Shown: positions 44,028 through 52,608 of the stretch, piece after piece | How the letters are laid out: every line of letters begins with the position of its first letter | Position numbering within the stretch: the stretch's first letter is position 1 | DNA from: Bacillota bacterium | Lineage (GTDB): Bacteria > Bacillota > DTU025 > MWDF01 | Reading direction: 5' to 3' | Assembly: GCA_029565935.1 (NCBI GenBank) | Contig: JAKQNF010000013.1 | Span: 104,760 to 168,759 of the forward strand | DNA: 64,000 bases | Made by a program: the position numbers and the translations under genes | Notes under the pieces: model-generated | Told to the model about the DNA's origin: nothing | The model's input: the letters and a program-made list of their open reading frames with translations, nothing else | Database searches by the model: none

Positions 44028-44945
44028 CTAAATCAGCCATTTCGAATCGAGCCATTCCAGCGCAGGGGATATATCATAACCCTCGGCGGCATCTACGAGG
44101 TTCCTTAGGCTGTGAATGTCGTCGAGCCCTATGGGGCCGTCGCCGCCGAACGGTGCGTTGAGCCGCATATACGACGGTCCTAGTATGGCCTTTATCTGAT
44201 AGTCGGCCAGCTTAGCCGGTCCGTCCGTGATGAGGGGCAAGATGACTTTCATCCACTCAAGGATCCCCCAGCCCTCCGTCTTCTCGTCAATGAAGCTGCT
44301 AGCTTCACCCGTACCTACCGAAAGGAGCGCTATGCCGTCATCTTTATCTTCCCTCCTCATGATGTTCCTGGCGAGCGCATACGCGCACATCGAAGGGTTG
44401 TTGGCGGCGATGCCACCGTCTACGTAGCCATCCTTCGATGGGAAGTAAGTCGGTGCTGCGCTGGTGTAAAGCGCTGCATCCACGCACTCAACATCCAAAT
44501 CCCCCGTGACCGGGTCCAGGTTATGGAATATCTTGGGACCCCAGCTCCTCCTCTTTCCCCCCTCCCCTTTATTGTCGAGGGTGAATGAGGTGAGCATGAC
44601 ACCCTTCTTTAGATCGCCCAGCTTCTTATCGTCGAAGTGCTTCCTCAGCTCTTCCTCAAGGGGTTGGGCCGAGTACCTCGGGTTAGATAGGCTGCTTGAT
44701 AGCAACCTCCTGGCATAGCTCTGCCTTGTGAATATCCTCTTGCCTATGTTGACAAGAAGCTCCTGCATGAGCCGGATATCCATGCCGGATGCGAAGCCGA
44801 GTGCTATTATTCCACCGATCGATGTCCCAGCGATGAGATCGGCCCTGTCTATCCAGCCCGGCCGTTCTCTTTCTATCCTGTCAATCAGGGTGAGTGAGAA
44901 CATGCCACGTATACCGCCGCCGTCGAAAGTAAGTATCCTATACAT
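44028..44945 (-). CDS. Patatin-like phospholipase
   Basis: 305-residue patatin family lipid hydrolase. The oxyanion motif DGGGIRG, the nucleophile Ser42 in GTSIGG and the catalytic Asp in YVDGGIAANNP are all present, forming the Ser-Asp dyad. It has no signal peptide. Substrates are likely membrane phospholipids or lysolipids; bacterial patatins range from housekeeping to effector roles. It precedes the CDGSH-znu operon by 61 bases on the same strand and could be co-transcribed, but a promoter-like stretch lies between. Confidence 0.92.
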   Translation of the reverse strand: MYRILTFDGGGIRGMFSLTLIDRIERERPGWIDRADLIAGTSIGGIIALGFASGMDIRLMQELLVNIGKRIFTRQSYARRLLSSSLSNPRYSAQPLEEELRKHFDDKKLGDLKKGVMLTSFTLDNKGEGGKRRSWGPKIFHNLDPVTGDLDVECVDAALYTSAAPTYFPSKDGYVDGGIAANNPSMCAYALARNIMRREDKDDGIALLSVGTGEASSFIDEKTEGWGILEWMKVILPLITDGPAKLADYQIKAILGPSYMRLNAPFGGDGPIGLDDIHSLRNLVDAAEGYDISPALEWLDSKWLI

Positions 44946-45168
44946 GCTGACCTCCGCCCTGTTCTTGATTGATTCAATTATTCAATGCACCTCACAATTA
45001 TTCCTCTGCGGCGTATATTCCGTTTACCGAAAAATGGTATATAATGCTGTATGAAAAACCACTTCTACTAGTAATAGAACATAGGTAAGTAAGGGCCTTT
45101 AAGGTGTGCTTAAGTAAAAGTCCGGAGCCAACAGCGAGCATCTTGGAACATGGGCATGTCCGAAAGCG

Positions 45169-45174
45169 TATAAT
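45169..45174 (+). promoter_or_regulatory. Candidate -10 box for the lipoprotein trio
   Basis: TATAAT with TTGGAA 20 bases upstream (45143-45148), slightly long spacing. It lies 25 bases before GTG at 45199. The surrounding divergent gap (44946-45198) shows no other structure. Confidence 0.4.
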
Positions 45175-45198
45175 AATCAGGAAGGTGAGGTGGGGCTA

Positions 45199-45858
45199 GT
45201 GAATCTAAGGAAAGCCTTGACGATAACCGTACTGATCGCAATCTCCGTTCTGCTGGGCGGATGCTATCAAGAACTAACCGCGAGGCAGTTCTCCAAAGCT
45301 GGGCAGCAGAATCTTGACGGATGGCACGTGCTTCCTTTCGCCGACGTAAAATTCACCAGTTCGGGCATGGCGCTTGGGAAGGCCACTTTCAGCGTCCCGC
45401 TCCTGCTGGGATCGGAATTCGAGATGAGGATGGAGATGGATCTCCAGCTCGAGGGCAAGGACATCGAGGAGTTCGGCGTGTGCCTCTCCCAGGGCAAGAT
45501 CTATTTCTCCCCAGTTGGCAAGAACTTGATAATAAGGACGGAGAGCATCGGAGGCAACGCCAGATATGAGGCCTACAACGCAAACTTTGTAATAAAGGAC
45601 TACACTTATGCCTCCGGTACGGGCCTGATGCCGGGGTTCAAACAGAAGGGCACGAACGTGTTCACGTTATGGAAGAAGGGGACGAGCTTCGGTTGGAACC
45701 TAAATGGAAGCAAACAGGGGCCCTTCACCCTGCCGGCCGAGTTCAACACCGATGTCTACTTGCATTTCAACATAAACGGCCCCTTGGCGTCAGAGCAGTC
45801 TATAACGATCAAGAAGATCCGGATCACAGGTCCGAAGGACAGCGCGGTGTCCTGGTAG
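45199..45858 (+). CDS. Lipoprotein of unknown function (possible beta-sandwich)
   Basis: 219 residues with a clear lipobox (signal ending LLGGCYQE), so lipid-anchored outside the membrane. The mature part looks all-beta, with alternating hydrophobic strands (SEFEMRMEMDLQLEG, ITIKKIRITG) and aromatic segments (FGWNLNG). The pattern resembles concanavalin-like folds, but no family was recognised. Start GTG at 45199 is favoured over 45190 by ribosome spacing. Two bases from the next gene, so the three genes form an operon. Confidence 0.6.
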   Translation: MNLRKALTITVLIAISVLLGGCYQELTARQFSKAGQQNLDGWHVLPFADVKFTSSGMALGKATFSVPLLLGSEFEMRMEMDLQLEGKDIEEFGVCLSQGKIYFSPVGKNLIIRTESIGGNARYEAYNANFVIKDYTYASGTGLMPGFKQKGTNVFTLWKKGTSFGWNLNGSKQGPFTLPAEFNTDVYLHFNINGPLASEQSITIKKIRITGPKDSAVSW

Positions 45859-45859
45859 C

Positions 45860-46252
45860 ATGTTCAACATATATACTCTGCTGATATTGGCTGCAGGAGG
45901 TCTCTTCGCCGGGGACATTACGCTCGTGGCATCAAGATCTGCGAGCAAAAGGAAGCCTGAATGGACGATTGCCGTGCTGGCTGGGCTTGCAGGCATGATC
46001 GCATCGGAAGTGATGAGCTTCGTCGTATGGCAGATAATAGGGGGTTTTACGGGATGGCTGGGAGAGGCGGTAGCATCATGGATGTCTGTCGCAGCATCGG
46101 CCGGCCTGGGGGCTCTGATAACCGCTGCCATCATCTACAAGAAGTTCGGGCTCGATTATAAGAAGGCGTATTGGTGTTCACTCGCAGGCGTTGCGCCCGC
46201 GTTCATCTTATACAGTCTTTTGCTGGGTCTGTTCGAAGGTTTCATGGGCTAA
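45860..46252 (+). CDS. Small membrane protein of unknown function
   Basis: 130 residues with about four transmembrane segments (LLILAAGGLFAG, WTIAVLAGLAGMIASEVMSF, AAIIYKKF region and FILYSLLLGLFEGF). No recognisable domain. It starts one base after the upstream lipoprotein stop and is 27 bases before the second lipoprotein, suggesting a membrane component linked to the two surface proteins. Confidence 0.6.
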   Translation: MFNIYTLLILAAGGLFAGDITLVASRSASKRKPEWTIAVLAGLAGMIASEVMSFVVWQIIGGFTGWLGEAVASWMSVAASAGLGALITAAIIYKKFGLDYKKAYWCSLAGVAPAFILYSLLLGLFEGFMG

Positions 46253-46279
46253 AGAACATTGTTTTGGAGGTGGGACTAT

Positions 46280-47098
46280 ATGAGTAAACGCAAGCTTGTA
46301 ATGATCATGATAGTGCTGATAATGCTCGTGGCACTGGGAGGATGCGCCCCTAGCATCAAGACGAACGTCGATTTCACGAAATCGGACTATGCCGACAAGG
46401 TCGACGTTGAAGCTGATGATTCTGCGATGCCATCCGGTTCTGCCGCAGGGACTTCTTCCGCCGAACCGGCGGACTACGTTTGGGCGCACGAACATGGATT
46501 GGTGTTAAGGAAAGGCCGGGTCTTCACTAAGGATGCCTATATGGGTGACTTCAAAGCCGAGCTGGTGGTGGATATCCAGTACGCTCCGCCGGCAGCAGAG
46601 GGTTTTGTCCTAGGAATAGGGTTCAAGGAATTACCGACGATAACCTATCCTTGGCCCAACTTATTCAAGGCCGTGCAGTTCTACGGTAACCACACAGGAC
46701 TACCCGAGGCCATAGCGGCATACACTGTGCTTCCGCACATGCCGTATACATCACTCGTATCATTATTGGACACAGAGTCACCGGACGTGCTCCCGTTCGT
46801 AGACGAGCTCCTGCCGGGCCTTGTGATCGGCGACGGGGTGGTATCCGGAACAAATACGATAGTCCTTGAGAGGAAGGGCGGGACGATATCGATCACCGTC
46901 AATGGGACGGTAGTAGGCACGTACGAAAGCGAATATATACTGGAAGGGTATAGTATCCCTCCCTTTATTAACTTCTACGTCGAGAAGCCGATAAGGATAG
47001 GGGTGTTCTCGGCATGCGTGCACGCAGAGGGGGATTATGACGAGGGCGTATTCCTAAGGTCGCTGAAAGTGTATGCCGATGAGCTGGTAGAGCCCTAA
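46280..47098 (+). CDS. Second lipoprotein of unknown function
   Basis: 272 residues; signal and lipobox ALGGCAPS are clear. A Ser/Ala/Pro-rich linker follows, then a predominantly beta body ending KVYADELVEP. The segment TNTIVLERKGGTISITVNGTV-like text near residue 195 parallels the FTLWKKGTSFGWNLNG of the first lipoprotein, consistent with a shared concanavalin-like fold. ATG at 46280 follows GGAGGTGGGACTAT. Third gene of the trio. Function unknown. Confidence 0.6.
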   Translation: MSKRKLVMIMIVLIMLVALGGCAPSIKTNVDFTKSDYADKVDVEADDSAMPSGSAAGTSSAEPADYVWAHEHGLVLRKGRVFTKDAYMGDFKAELVVDIQYAPPAAEGFVLGIGFKELPTITYPWPNLFKAVQFYGNHTGLPEAIAAYTVLPHMPYTSLVSLLDTESPDVLPFVDELLPGLVIGDGVVSGTNTIVLERKGGTISITVNGTVVGTYESEYILEGYSIPPFINFYVEKPIRIGVFSACVHAEGDYDEGVFLRSLKVYADELVEP

Positions 47099-47125
47099 TC
47101 GGTCCTCGTTCGTCTTGCAGGCGTC

Positions 47126-47156
47126 CATCATAGGATGTAAAATGATTTCTATGATG
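47126..47156 (+). terminator. Stem after the second lipoprotein gene
   Basis: CATCATAG (47126-47133) pairs with CTATGATG (47149-47156) at the start of the T-box region. It has no T tract and may be an RNA leader stem rather than a terminator. Confidence 0.3.
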
Positions 47157-47158
47157 AA

Positions 47159-47411
47159 AGGCTGTGAAAAGGACAAGTAATCGGACCGTCTGCCTACAGG
47201 GAAGGTGCGCCGCGGATTGAGAGCGCGCCCGGGCAAGGATCAGATGAATTCACCTTGGAGCTTCTGCCTGAAAGACCAGTAGGGCACGACGGTGGTCCTC
47301 CGTTACGGGGCTGGGCATCCTTTTGAAGGATGCGGAGTGGGCCTTGTGCCAAGATGGGTGGTACCGCGGAAGCTGCGACTTTCGTCCCAGGAAGTAGCAG
47401 CTTCTTTTATT
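47159..47411 (+). ncRNA. T-box leader upstream of pheS
   Basis: Uncharged tRNA-Phe binding RNA that controls pheST. The signature TGGGTGGTACCGCGG (47355-47369) carries the T-box antiterminator bulge TGGNACCGCG, followed by a terminator stem GAAGCTGC (47369-47376) with GCAGCTTC (47397-47404) and TTTT. Upstream are an AAGTAAT-type S-turn (about 47175) and a specifier-loop candidate with TTC at 47249-47251 (a Phe codon) inside GAATTCACC. The leader fills the whole 333-base gap with no gene. Confidence 0.93.
47369..47411 (+). terminator. T-box terminator hairpin
   Basis: GAAGCTGC and GCAGCTTC close a stem ending in CTTTTATTT. It shares the first stem strand with the antiterminator at 47355-47369, so the two forms are mutually exclusive. 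Confidence 0.85.
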
Positions 47412-47431
47412 TACCATAAGGGGGAGGAACA

Positions 47432-48451
47432 ATGCTACCTGATATCAAAGGCCTTGTGGAACGGGCAAAGGACGAGATTGCCTCCTGCGGAAACAAAAAC
47501 CAGCTGGAAGCCATAAGGATCAAGTACATAGGCAAGAAGGGCGAGCTCACAGCGCTCCTTAGGAGCATGGGAGGGCTTTCTCCGGAGGATAGGCCGAAGT
47601 TCGGGCAGGCGGTCAATGAGGCGAAGGAAGAGATCGAAGGCAGGCTGGCAGTGAAGTCTGACGCCATCGTGATGTCGGCCAGGGAGAAGCAGTTCATAGA
47701 CCAGGCCGTGGACATAACTCTTCCAGGTAGGATACACAAGATAGGCAACCTCCATCCCATTACGAAGGGCTTCGAGGAGATATGCGACATCTTCGTAAGG
47801 ATGGGCTTCTCGGTAGTCGAAGGCCCGGAGGTAGAGACCGATTTCTACAACTTCACGGCTTTAAACACGCCCCCGTTCCATCCGGCAAGGGATGTGCAGG
47901 ATACTTTCTACATCACCGACAACATACTCCTCAGGACACACACTTCTCCGCAGCAAGCCAGGCAGATGGAGAAGCAGGAACCGCCCGTGAAGGTGGTGGT
48001 GCCGGGCAGGGTGTACAGGCGCGACCAGGTGGATGCCACCCATTCACCCGAATTCCACCAGCTCGAGGGACTTTATGTGGACAAGGGAGTGACCTTTGCT
48101 CACCTGAAGGGTGCATTGGAGATGTTCATAAAGGCTTTCTACGGAGAGGATAAGAGGGTCAGGTTCAGGCCCCACTACTTCCCGTTCACCGAGCCTTCGG
48201 CCGAGATGGATGTGTCTTGTTTCGCCTGCGGAGGAAAAGGATGCAGGATATGCAAAGGAGAAGGCTGGATAGAGATACTCGGCTCAGGCATGGTCCATCC
48301 GAACGTATTGAGCACTGCGGGATATGATCCGGAATTATACAGCGGTTTTGCGTTCGGCATGGGAATAGACAGGATCGTATCGCTGAAGTACGGCGTGGAT
48401 GACCTGAGGCTATATTTCGAAAACGACATCCGCTTCCTTGAGGCGTTCTAG
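47432..48451 (+). CDS. pheS: Phenylalanine-tRNA ligase alpha subunit
   Basis: Catalytic subunit of the heterotetrameric enzyme that charges tRNA-Phe. 339 residues: an N-terminal coiled-coil (about 1-80) and class II core with HPARDVQDTFY, THTSPQQARQM, RVYRRDQVDATHSPEFHQLEG and GMGIDRIV motifs. ATG at 47432 follows GGGGGAGGAAC. Controlled by the T-box leader. Confidence 0.96.
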   Translation: MLPDIKGLVERAKDEIASCGNKNQLEAIRIKYIGKKGELTALLRSMGGLSPEDRPKFGQAVNEAKEEIEGRLAVKSDAIVMSAREKQFIDQAVDITLPGRIHKIGNLHPITKGFEEICDIFVRMGFSVVEGPEVETDFYNFTALNTPPFHPARDVQDTFYITDNILLRTHTSPQQARQMEKQEPPVKVVVPGRVYRRDQVDATHSPEFHQLEGLYVDKGVTFAHLKGALEMFIKAFYGEDKRVRFRPHYFPFTEPSAEMDVSCFACGGKGCRICKGEGWIEILGSGMVHPNVLSTAGYDPELYSGFAFGMGIDRIVSLKYGVDDLRLYFENDIRFLEAF

Positions 48452-48466
48452 GGGAGGTTAATGTAG

Positions 48467-50896
48467 ATGCTTGTTCCACTGAGATGGTTGAGGGATTACG
48501 TGGATTTCGGCCTCGGGGCAAACGAGTTAGCCGACTTGCTTACCATGACGGGGACGAAGGTGGAGGCCGTAACGAAGACGGCCGAGCGAATGTCGGGGAT
48601 AATCTCCGCGAAAGTCGAGGAGATACACCCTCATCCGGAGGATCCAAGGCTGAGGGTCGCGAAGTTGTGGACCCCTCATTACTCATATACGGTAGTAACT
48701 GCGGCAAACAACGTGCAGCAAGGCGATATGGTGCCGCTGGCTGCGCCGGGGGCGACTCTTCATGACGGCAGGAAGATAGGGACGGTAGAATTCACCGGGA
48801 TCGTCTCCGAGGGCATGATGTGCTCGTCGATGGAGCTGGGCATCTCTGACGATGCGGATGGGATCCTGATCCTTTCCGAATCTTTCCTTTCGGGGATAGA
48901 CATGGTCTCGGTCCTCGAGCTGCAAGACGACGTCTTGGAGCTCGAGATTACGCCGAACAGGCCCGACTGCCTCGGGATGCTGGGAGTCGCCAGGGAAGTA
49001 GCGGCGATTACTAGAACGGCGCTAAAGTGGCCGTCTAACGATTACCCGGCGGAGGGAGACCATGCCGCAGACATGACTATGGCTGAGGTGATGGATCCGG
49101 ACCTTTGCAGCAGATATGCGCTTAAGGTATTCAGCGACGTGAAGATAGGGCCTTCTCCGTTGTGGATGCAAGTAAGGCTAAGGGCGGCGGGCATCAGGCC
49201 GATCTCGAATGTCGTCGACGTGACGAACTACGTCATGCTGGATGTCAATCAACCGCTGCACGCTTTCGACTACGACAGGCTGGAGGGCGGCAGGATAATC
49301 GTGCGGCGCGCGAAGGACGGAGAGAGCATAAAGACGCTAGACGGACAAGAAAGGCCGGTAGAGAAAGGTATGCTGCTGATCTGTGACGCGGTGAAGCCGG
49401 TCGCTGTCGCCGGTGTCATGGGTGGGGCCGAAAGCGAGATAGGCGAGAGCACAAGAAGGGTGTTGTTGGAATCAGCCACATTCCAAAGGCAGAGCGTATG
49501 GAGGACCTCAAAGGCCCTTAAACTAAGGACCGAGTCGTCCTCTAGATTCGAGAAGGGCCTTGATACGGAGACCGTACCGATAGCGCTCGAAAGAAGTTCG
49601 AGCTTGCTTGCGTACATGGGCGCGGCGAGGATCAATCCCGGCATAGTTGATGTGAACAACAACGTATGGACCGGCAAGAGCATAAGCACGACTCGTTCGT
49701 GGATATCGAAGAGCTTGGGGACCGAACTGGGTACGAAAGTAGATGAGTACCTGGCTCTTCTAGGTATGGACATCGATTCCGAAGGACAGGGTGGAAGGCT
49801 CACCGTCAGGATACCTTCCTGGAGGGGGGACCTCAACGAACCGATCGACCTTGTCGAAGAAGTAGCGCGGCTCCATGGGTATAACAACTTGGAATCGGAA
49901 GTCCCCGTGAATCTCAAACCTTCTGACTGGACGTACGAGCAAAAAGCCGAAAAGAGGATAAAGAACCTGCTCACAGGGCTTAGCCTGCATGAAACCTCAA
50001 CGTATAGCCTAGTGCCCAAGGACGACACGTTGAAGATGATGATCGGACCAGATGAAACAGCATCGAAGCCCATCACAGTGATGAATCCTCTTTCTGAGGA
50101 CCAGTCCAGCCTCAGGACCATGTTGATTCCTTCGCTGCTGAGGGTCATCAGCACTAACCTAAGGAGGGGCGCAAGGAGCGCAGGTTTCTTCGAGCTGGCA
50201 AGGATATACCTGATGGAAGATGGATCCCTGCCCGAAGGAGAACTGCCAAGAGGGCAAAAGCCGTGCATAGAAAGGAAGATGATCGCCGCAGCCATATCCG
50301 GCAATTCCGGCGATCGTACGTGGCACGCCCCAGAAAGGCCATATGACTTCTTCGATATTAAGGGGATCATCGAATCGCTGTTCACCTCCCTCGGTATTGA
50401 GGATTATGGCTTCCGGACAGGAGAGGCCAAATACTTGATGCCGGGCAGAAGAGCCGAAGTCGTAGTTTGCGGAAAGAAGGTTGGCGTTCTGGGCCAGCTT
50501 CATCCTGACGTAGCGGGCTCTTTCGATGTGCCTGAGAACACGCTAGTCTTCGAGATGGAAGTTGAGGCTATTATGGATGTCATCCGAAAGGATATGAAGT
50601 TCGCCGGCATACCCAAGCACCCGTCTACCGAAAGGGACATTGCGATGCTTCTTCCTAAGGAAGTGACGGCCGATTCAGTCATCTGTTTCATAAGGAGGAC
50701 CGGAGGATCCGTGGTAGAGTCGGTGGTGGTCTTCGACCAGTATGAAGGGACAAACATAAAAGAAGGGACGAAGAGTTTGGCCTTTACGGTCAAATACAGG
50801 GCATACGATAGGACACTTACTTCTGACGAAGTCAATGAGATACACGAGAGGGTAAGGGAAGGACTCGTCAGGGAATTAGGGGCCGTTCTCCGATAA
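48467..50896 (+). CDS. pheT: Phenylalanine-tRNA ligase beta subunit
   Basis: 809 residues. Includes the tRNA-binding EMAP-like domain at the N terminus (residues ~40-150), the B3/B4 editing domain, a B5 helix-turn-helix, and a C-terminal anticodon-binding ferredoxin-like domain (FDQYEGTNIKEGTKSLAFTV). ATG at 48467 follows GGGGAGGTTA. An upstream ATG-TAG at 48461-48466 forms a one-codon frame directly ahead of the start. Confidence 0.95.
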   Translation: MLVPLRWLRDYVDFGLGANELADLLTMTGTKVEAVTKTAERMSGIISAKVEEIHPHPEDPRLRVAKLWTPHYSYTVVTAANNVQQGDMVPLAAPGATLHDGRKIGTVEFTGIVSEGMMCSSMELGISDDADGILILSESFLSGIDMVSVLELQDDVLELEITPNRPDCLGMLGVAREVAAITRTALKWPSNDYPAEGDHAADMTMAEVMDPDLCSRYALKVFSDVKIGPSPLWMQVRLRAAGIRPISNVVDVTNYVMLDVNQPLHAFDYDRLEGGRIIVRRAKDGESIKTLDGQERPVEKGMLLICDAVKPVAVAGVMGGAESEIGESTRRVLLESATFQRQSVWRTSKALKLRTESSSRFEKGLDTETVPIALERSSSLLAYMGAARINPGIVDVNNNVWTGKSISTTRSWISKSLGTELGTKVDEYLALLGMDIDSEGQGGRLTVRIPSWRGDLNEPIDLVEEVARLHGYNNLESEVPVNLKPSDWTYEQKAEKRIKNLLTGLSLHETSTYSLVPKDDTLKMMIGPDETASKPITVMNPLSEDQSSLRTMLIPSLLRVISTNLRRGARSAGFFELARIYLMEDGSLPEGELPRGQKPCIERKMIAAAISGNSGDRTWHAPERPYDFFDIKGIIESLFTSLGIEDYGFRTGEAKYLMPGRRAEVVVCGKKVGVLGQLHPDVAGSFDVPENTLVFEMEVEAIMDVIRKDMKFAGIPKHPSTERDIAMLLPKEVTADSVICFIRRTGGSVVESVVVFDQYEGTNIKEGTKSLAFTVKYRAYDRTLTSDEVNEIHERVREGLVRELGAVLR

Positions 50897-50920
50897 ACAA
50901 GTAAGCAACATAGAGAATTA

Positions 50921-50961
50921 TGCGCACTAGGCGGGGGCGTCTTTTACCGTGCGCATTTAAA
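50921..50961 (+). terminator. Terminator after pheT
   Basis: TGCGCAC (50921-50927) pairs with GTGCGCA (50949-50955) across a 21-base loop, followed by TTTAAAT. Moderate strength. Confidence 0.55.
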
Positions 50962-50967
50962 TACGTA

Positions 50968-50997
50968 TTGCCCTGCGATTATTCAGCGTTGTATAAT
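50968..50997 (+). promoter_or_regulatory. Promoter for the arginase gene
   Basis: TTGCCC (50968-50973), 18 bases, then TATAAT (50992-50997). It is 33 bases before the start and after the pheT terminator. Confidence 0.5.
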
Positions 50998-51029
50998 TTA
51001 GTTGTTAACTAAGCGAAGAGGTGATTCTC

Positions 51030-51902
51030 TTGGTTGACCTAATAATGTGTCCTCTAAGCTACGGTGCGGACAAGGCAGGATTGGAACACGGCCCTACCCA
51101 GCTGATGGGGCGCTATCCGGATATGGCCAACAGGATAAGGTTCATCAGTGTTGCTAGGAAGCCTGAGAACTTCTCTTCCTCGAACCTTAAGTTCGTAAAC
51201 ACGATAGCGTCAACATGCGAGATTGTGGCTGAAACCATTAGCTTTTCGATAGGAGAGGGGCATATACCCATACTGCTAGGCGGGGACCACGCCCTAGCCA
51301 TGGGGAGCATAAAAGGTGCCCTCGACCATTATGAGAATTTGGCGGTCTTGTGGGTTGACGCCCATGCCGACATGAACACCCATGAAACTACGCATTCGGG
51401 CAACATACACGGCATGCCGCTTGCGGCCCTTATGGGATACGGGCATCCTAAGCTGGTTAACCTGCACAACTCGGGGCGCATAAATCCTAAGAATGTAGTA
51501 CTTTTCGGGAGCAGGGACGTAGAGGAGGACGAGGGGAAGCTCATCAGGATGTCCGGAGTAAGGGAATTTCCTTACGATAGGATCATCAAAGACGGATTCA
51601 AGGAATCCCTTGACGAAGCCCTGTGCTATCTTTCGACAAGGTCCAGATACCTACACCTTTCTCTGGACCTCGACAGTATGAATCCCATCGATGTCATGGG
51701 CGTTTCCACCCCTGTGCCCGGGGGCTTCAAGGTAAATCAGGTAATCGACCTGATAAAAAAGGCCGTCTCCATGTTCGAAGTCACGTCGATCGACCTTGTC
51801 GAGTACAATCCTCTGCACGATAAAGGGGAATTGACCCTCGATACGATGGTGATGCTTGTCAGCATCCTTGAGAAACTACTTGCGGACAGATACTCCAAAT
51901 AG
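51030..51902 (+). CDS. Arginase-type ureohydrolase
   Basis: 290-residue enzyme of the arginase/agmatinase/formiminoglutamase family, hydrolysing a guanidino substrate to urea (or formamide) and an amine. Manganese ligands are in His87 (GGDHALAMGS), Asp110, His112 and Asp114 (DAHADMNTHET) and the DLDSMNP block around residue 215. GLEHGPTQL near the N terminus fits arginases more than agmatinases. TTG at 51030 follows GAGGTGATTCTC; GTG at 51021 would sit inside that site. Function as arginase is likely, agmatinase possible. Confidence 0.82.
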   Translation: MVDLIMCPLSYGADKAGLEHGPTQLMGRYPDMANRIRFISVARKPENFSSSNLKFVNTIASTCEIVAETISFSIGEGHIPILLGGDHALAMGSIKGALDHYENLAVLWVDAHADMNTHETTHSGNIHGMPLAALMGYGHPKLVNLHNSGRINPKNVVLFGSRDVEEDEGKLIRMSGVREFPYDRIIKDGFKESLDEALCYLSTRSRYLHLSLDLDSMNPIDVMGVSTPVPGGFKVNQVIDLIKKAVSMFEVTSIDLVEYNPLHDKGELTLDTMVMLVSILEKLLADRYSK

Positions 51903-51916
51903 CCGTTACTAAAGCG

Positions 51917-52480
51917 TTATCGGTTGCGCGCTGTTTCTAGCATCGTCTGCATGTCATCCCACGAAAGCATGCCCACCTTGTAGTCAAGCAACCGCCCTTC
52001 TTTAAAAAGGAACGTCGTGGGATAGGCTTCTATGCCGAACTTCATCGCCGCGGCACCGTCCTGGTCCAATAACACGGCGATTCCATCAAACCCCTTCTTA
52101 TCGATGAATTCCTGTACGGTCCTCTCCTTTTCGTTTACGTCTATCGCTATGACCTTGCCTGATCCGTCCTCTTCAACCAGCCTTGACAACTTGATCAGGT
52201 CGGGCATCTCCAACTCGCAGTACCGGCACCACGTCGCCCAGAAGTTCACGAACAAGATCCCCTCGGCATAATCCGATATGTTCTTCGTGCTACCACCGAG
52301 TACGAGAAGCCTCGTGTCTATGTCCGCTATGGTTATGCTACCTTCCTGTGCTGAGGAACCAGCCGGGCCTTCCGAAGAAACTCCGGTACTAACACGATTT
52401 GACGCGTAATAATAAATTACTGACGCAGCCAATATCAGCACAGCAGCGATAATGAGTAATGGGAGCCTTCGCGAGTTCAT
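51917..52480 (-). CDS. TlpA/ResA-like thioredoxin-fold protein, membrane anchored
   Basis: 187 residues with an N-terminal TM/signal (LPLLIIAAVLILAASVIYYY) and a thioredoxin domain with the redox pair Cys85-Cys88 in WATWCRYC and the cis-proline EAYPTTFLF. Probably reduces or exchanges disulfides outside the membrane, in cytochrome or surface-protein maturation. ATG at 52480 follows GGGAGGTGTATACC. Convergent with the arginase gene, divergent from the DUF488-like gene. Confidence 0.87.
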   Translation of the reverse strand: MNSRRLPLLIIAAVLILAASVIYYYASNRVSTGVSSEGPAGSSAQEGSITIADIDTRLLVLGGSTKNISDYAEGILFVNFWATWCRYCELEMPDLIKLSRLVEEDGSGKVIAIDVNEKERTVQEFIDKKGFDGIAVLLDQDGAAAMKFGIEAYPTTFLFKEGRLLDYKVGMLSWDDMQTMLETARNR

Positions 52481-52512
52481 GGTATACACCTCCCGTATAA
52501 GGACATTATTGT

Positions 52513-52545
52513 TGGGGGATAATCACTAAGTCAAGTGAGCCCCCA
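52513..52545. repeat. Imperfect inverted repeat between divergent genes
   Basis: TGGGGGATAATCACT and AGTGAGCCCCCA form an 11-bp stem with an internal loop, separated by AAGTCA. Being between two divergent genes, it cannot terminate either transcript. A shorter perfect palindrome AGGTTAACCT follows at 52581-52590, and TCACCAG at 52547 could pair with CTGGTGA at 52592, hiding the ribosome site of the rightward gene. Confidence 0.4.
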
Positions 52546-52608
52546 TTCACCAGAAATGATGAAGAATACGGACAATGAATAGGTTAACCTCCTGGTGAGG
52601 TGTTGTTC

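Noticed and set aside
49270..50385. 371-codon minus-strand frame within pheT
   Set aside because: Shadow of pheT; low-complexity Ser-rich text.
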